From NCBI GenBank assembly GCA_913055825.1, contig CAJXKB010000006.1:1-64000 (forward strand): DNA of 64,000 nt, given 5' to 3'. The number at the start of each line of letters is the position of its first letter. Within the stretch, counting starts at the first letter, position 1. The stretch comes from an uncultured Bacteroidota bacterium (GTDB lineage: Bacteria; Bacteroidota; Bacteroidia; Bacteroidales; F082). The notes below the pieces were generated by a model, which saw nothing but the letters and a program-made list of their open reading frames with translations, had not been told where the DNA came from and made no database searches. The position numbers and the translations under genes were made by a program. This document shows, in pieces, positions 62,379 to 64,000 of this stretch.

Positions 62379-63605
62379 ATGGAAAGAGCAACTTACAGTG
62401 TTTCGTTTTACATTAAACGGACTAAAAAACTTAAAGATGGAACCTGTCCCATCTACGCAAAAATTACAGTCAGTGGCCAAAAGGTCGAATTTGGCCTTCA
62501 AAGAAGCGCTTCAACTCAGGAATGGAAAAAGTACAAAAGGAATGAGGGTGTGAACTCAAAATTTTTCCGGCAACTCGATTCTTATCTCGATTTCGTAAAA
62601 ATGAAACTGCGGGATATTCGAATTGACCTGGAAGAAAAGGGAATCGAAGTGACTGCAAAAGCATTGAAAAATGCTTATATGGGAGTTAACAAAAATTCTA
62701 AAACCATCCTTCAGGTTTTCCAGGAGCATAACGACCGTTGCAAAAGTTTAATCGGGATTGATTTTGCCCCTGGCACCTATGAACGGTATGCCACCTGTTA
62801 TTTACATGTGGAGCGTTTTATGAATTTTATGTACCATAAAAAGGACATGAAGCTTTCCGAACTCTCACCAAAGTTTGTCAAAGATTTTGAATTCTACCTG
62901 AAAACCGAGCGCAAATGTGCCCACAATTCCGCCACAAAGTACTTGAAGAATTTCAAAAAGATCACCCGTCTGGCCATGACCAACGGATGGCTCAAAGAGG
63001 ATCCTTTCAGGGGTATCAGGTTCCACCTGGAAAAAGTGGACATGGCTTTCCTCACGCAAGAGGAACTGGACCGGCTTATCCAAAAGAAAATGCCGGTTGG
63101 GAGACTTGAACTGGTAAAAGATGTGTATGTGTTTTGCTGCTTTACCGGCCTGGCATTTATCGACGTAAAAAATCTCTCGTATTCAGACATACAGGAAAAA
63201 AATCAACAGTTGTGGATCCACAAAAAACGGCAGAAAACCAAAAACTGGTTTGATGTTCCCATACTTCCACCAGCCCGGCAGCTGATGGAGAAATACAAAG
63301 ACCATCCGAAGTGCCAGGCAAAAAACCTTGTATTTCCGGTATTAACCAATCAAAAGATGAATGCTTATCTCAAAGAAATAGCTGCCATCTGCCAAATCGA
63401 TAAGAACCTCAGCACTCATACTGCCCGTCATACATTTGCTACTACGGTAACTTTGACCAATCAAATATCTATTGAAGTTGTAGCCAAGATGTTAGGCCAT
63501 TCCAGTATTAACATGACAAAAAAGTACGCCCGTGTGGTGGATGAATTAATAAGCAAGGATATGCAAAAGGCGTATGAAAAGTACAAGATGCTGTATGTCG
63601 CCTGA
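62379..63605 (+). CDS. Tyrosine recombinase (integrase) of a mobile element
   Basis: The 408-residue protein has the Bacteroidota mobile-element layout: arm-type DNA-binding domain (about 5-95), SAM-like core-binding domain (about 105-205) and catalytic domain (about 222-400). Catalytic residues seen are His347 and Arg350 in STHTARHTFATT, His374 in MLGHSSINMT and the nucleophile Tyr383. The first catalytic Arg is replaced by Ala259 (FTGLAFIDVKNL), comparable to the Ser at this place in the CTnDOT integrase IntDOT. It lies 237 bases after tRNA-Ser, so it is the first gene of an element inserted at that tRNA. The rest of the element is beyond the window. Confidence 0.93.
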   Translation: MERATYSVSFYIKRTKKLKDGTCPIYAKITVSGQKVEFGLQRSASTQEWKKYKRNEGVNSKFFRQLDSYLDFVKMKLRDIRIDLEEKGIEVTAKALKNAYMGVNKNSKTILQVFQEHNDRCKSLIGIDFAPGTYERYATCYLHVERFMNFMYHKKDMKLSELSPKFVKDFEFYLKTERKCAHNSATKYLKNFKKITRLAMTNGWLKEDPFRGIRFHLEKVDMAFLTQEELDRLIQKKMPVGRLELVKDVYVFCCFTGLAFIDVKNLSYSDIQEKNQQLWIHKKRQKTKNWFDVPILPPARQLMEKYKDHPKCQAKNLVFPVLTNQKMNAYLKEIAAICQIDKNLSTHTARHTFATTVTLTNQISIEVVAKMLGHSSINMTKKYARVVDELISKDMQKAYEKYKMLYVA

Positions 63606-63630
63606 TTTTCCTTGTTTACTTTTGACGTTG

Positions 63631-63661
63631 AAGCCCTTCCGGTTTGCCGGTTGGGCTTTTT
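63631..63661 (+). terminator. Intrinsic terminator after the integrase gene
   Basis: AAGCCC (63631-63636) pairs with GGGCTT (63653-63658), with an inner CCGG/CCGG stem, followed by a T run to 63661. Confidence 0.7.
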
Positions 63662-63768
63662 CGTTGCTTTGTCCCCCATATATGTTTTTAACTATTTGCA
63701 AACGGCTCCCTACATGGCCGGAAAAACGCTTGAACCGCTTAGCAACTTTTTCATAAGGGATGGCCGAT

Positions 63769-63844
63769 TCAGGCAAGGGCAGCGGTGTATGGTTGATTTA
63801 TTTTACCGTGGATTTTGTACCGCTGTTTATATACCCTTGCCTGA
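63769..63844. repeat. Nested inverted repeat, possible structured RNA
   Basis: TCAGGCAAGGG (63769-63779) is the perfect inverse of CCCTTGCCTGA (63834-63844). The adjoining CAGCGGT (63780-63786) pairs with ACCGCTG (63819-63825), so an 18-pair stem with an 8-base bulge can form. Confidence 0.65.
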
Positions 63845-64000
63845 CTCGGGCAGCCCTAATATTTTTGCTAAGCGGGGCAATGCGTTACACAGATTACCCT
63901 TTCAATATTGTCTAATTTCGATTGCGTCTCTTTGGACAATTTTCATGTAGTATCGGCATAAACCATTGTAAAATTATCACATGGTATTAACTGGAACACG

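Larger units (their letters stand above)
63606..64000. other. Gene-free region downstream of the integrase
   Basis: These 395 bases hold a terminator (63631-63661), a TACTTTTG promoter-like element at 63617-63624, and a nested inverted repeat at 63769-63844. Short open frames on both strands overlap one another and none has recognisable homology, so no gene is called. A non-coding RNA or start of the element's next gene beyond the edge is possible. Confidence 0.6.

Noticed and set aside
63612-63950. 112-codon plus-strand open frame after the integrase
   Set aside because: It runs through a terminator hairpin and a nested inverted repeat and shows no domain or plausible start context.

Overview
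The window comes from a member of the Bacteroidota, most like an anaerobic or facultative Bacteroidales/Marinilabiliales-type organism. Evidence seen in the sequence: an AT-rich genome, almost no Shine-Dalgarno sites, many TAnnTTTG promoter elements close to start codons, a PorX-type response regulator/PglZ protein, a type IX secretion (T9SS) C-terminal sorting domain, a GldI-like FKBP lipoprotein and an NfnAB-type oxidoreductase pair. The species cannot be named from this window.

Layout. 1-1646 holds the N-terminal part of a secreted lamin-tail-domain protein that runs off the left edge. 1827-7528 is housekeeping: acylphosphatase, MnmD, a DEDD exonuclease paired with a Cas4-like Fe-S nuclease, DnaB and a secreted protein of unknown function. 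7736-11005 (minus) is porX-tsaE-ald. 11163-17900 holds an HD phosphohydrolase, a GAF/PAS hybrid kinase, RecQ, an outer-membrane barrel and a small membrane protein.

18072-41728 is the centrepiece: a long, tightly packed, one-direction exopolysaccharide locus. A soluble hybrid histidine kinase and a receiver protein come first, and a membrane histidine kinase and a second receiver protein close it. Between them lie a receiver-like/phosphoglycosyl-transferase fusion, a half-length TolC-like outer membrane protein, a Wzz co-polymerase carrying two LysM domains and a degenerate ATPase, a flippase, a polymerase, a tandemly duplicated pair of GT2 genes, two GT4 enzymes, a third GT2, an acyltransferase, two methyltransferases and a T9SS-exported beta-helix protein. 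No Wza-type exporter is visible. I infer a non-canonical Wzx/Wzy pathway in which the co-polymerase binds peptidoglycan and a TolC-like protein forms or replaces the outer-membrane exit.

41849-44894 holds two FKBP lipoproteins, a DHH phosphoesterase and ndk. 45090-46418 is an Xre-type regulator followed by an AT-rich gene-free stretch with six copies of a TTACAwwTGTAA-like palindrome. 46419-54848 (mostly minus) holds an alanine symporter, a YggS protein, a sugar-1-kinase plus nucleotidyltransferase pair, a small lipoprotein, a dihydroorotate-dehydrogenase-like protein and NfnAB. An 8-bp, 16-unit tandem repeat follows at 55032. 55172-61861 encodes a very large receiver/PEP-synthase-like protein, a cyclophilin, a cold-shock protein and a DEAD-box helicase. 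tRNA-Pro and tRNA-Ser are followed directly by a tyrosine recombinase, which marks the left boundary of a probable integrated element that continues past the window.
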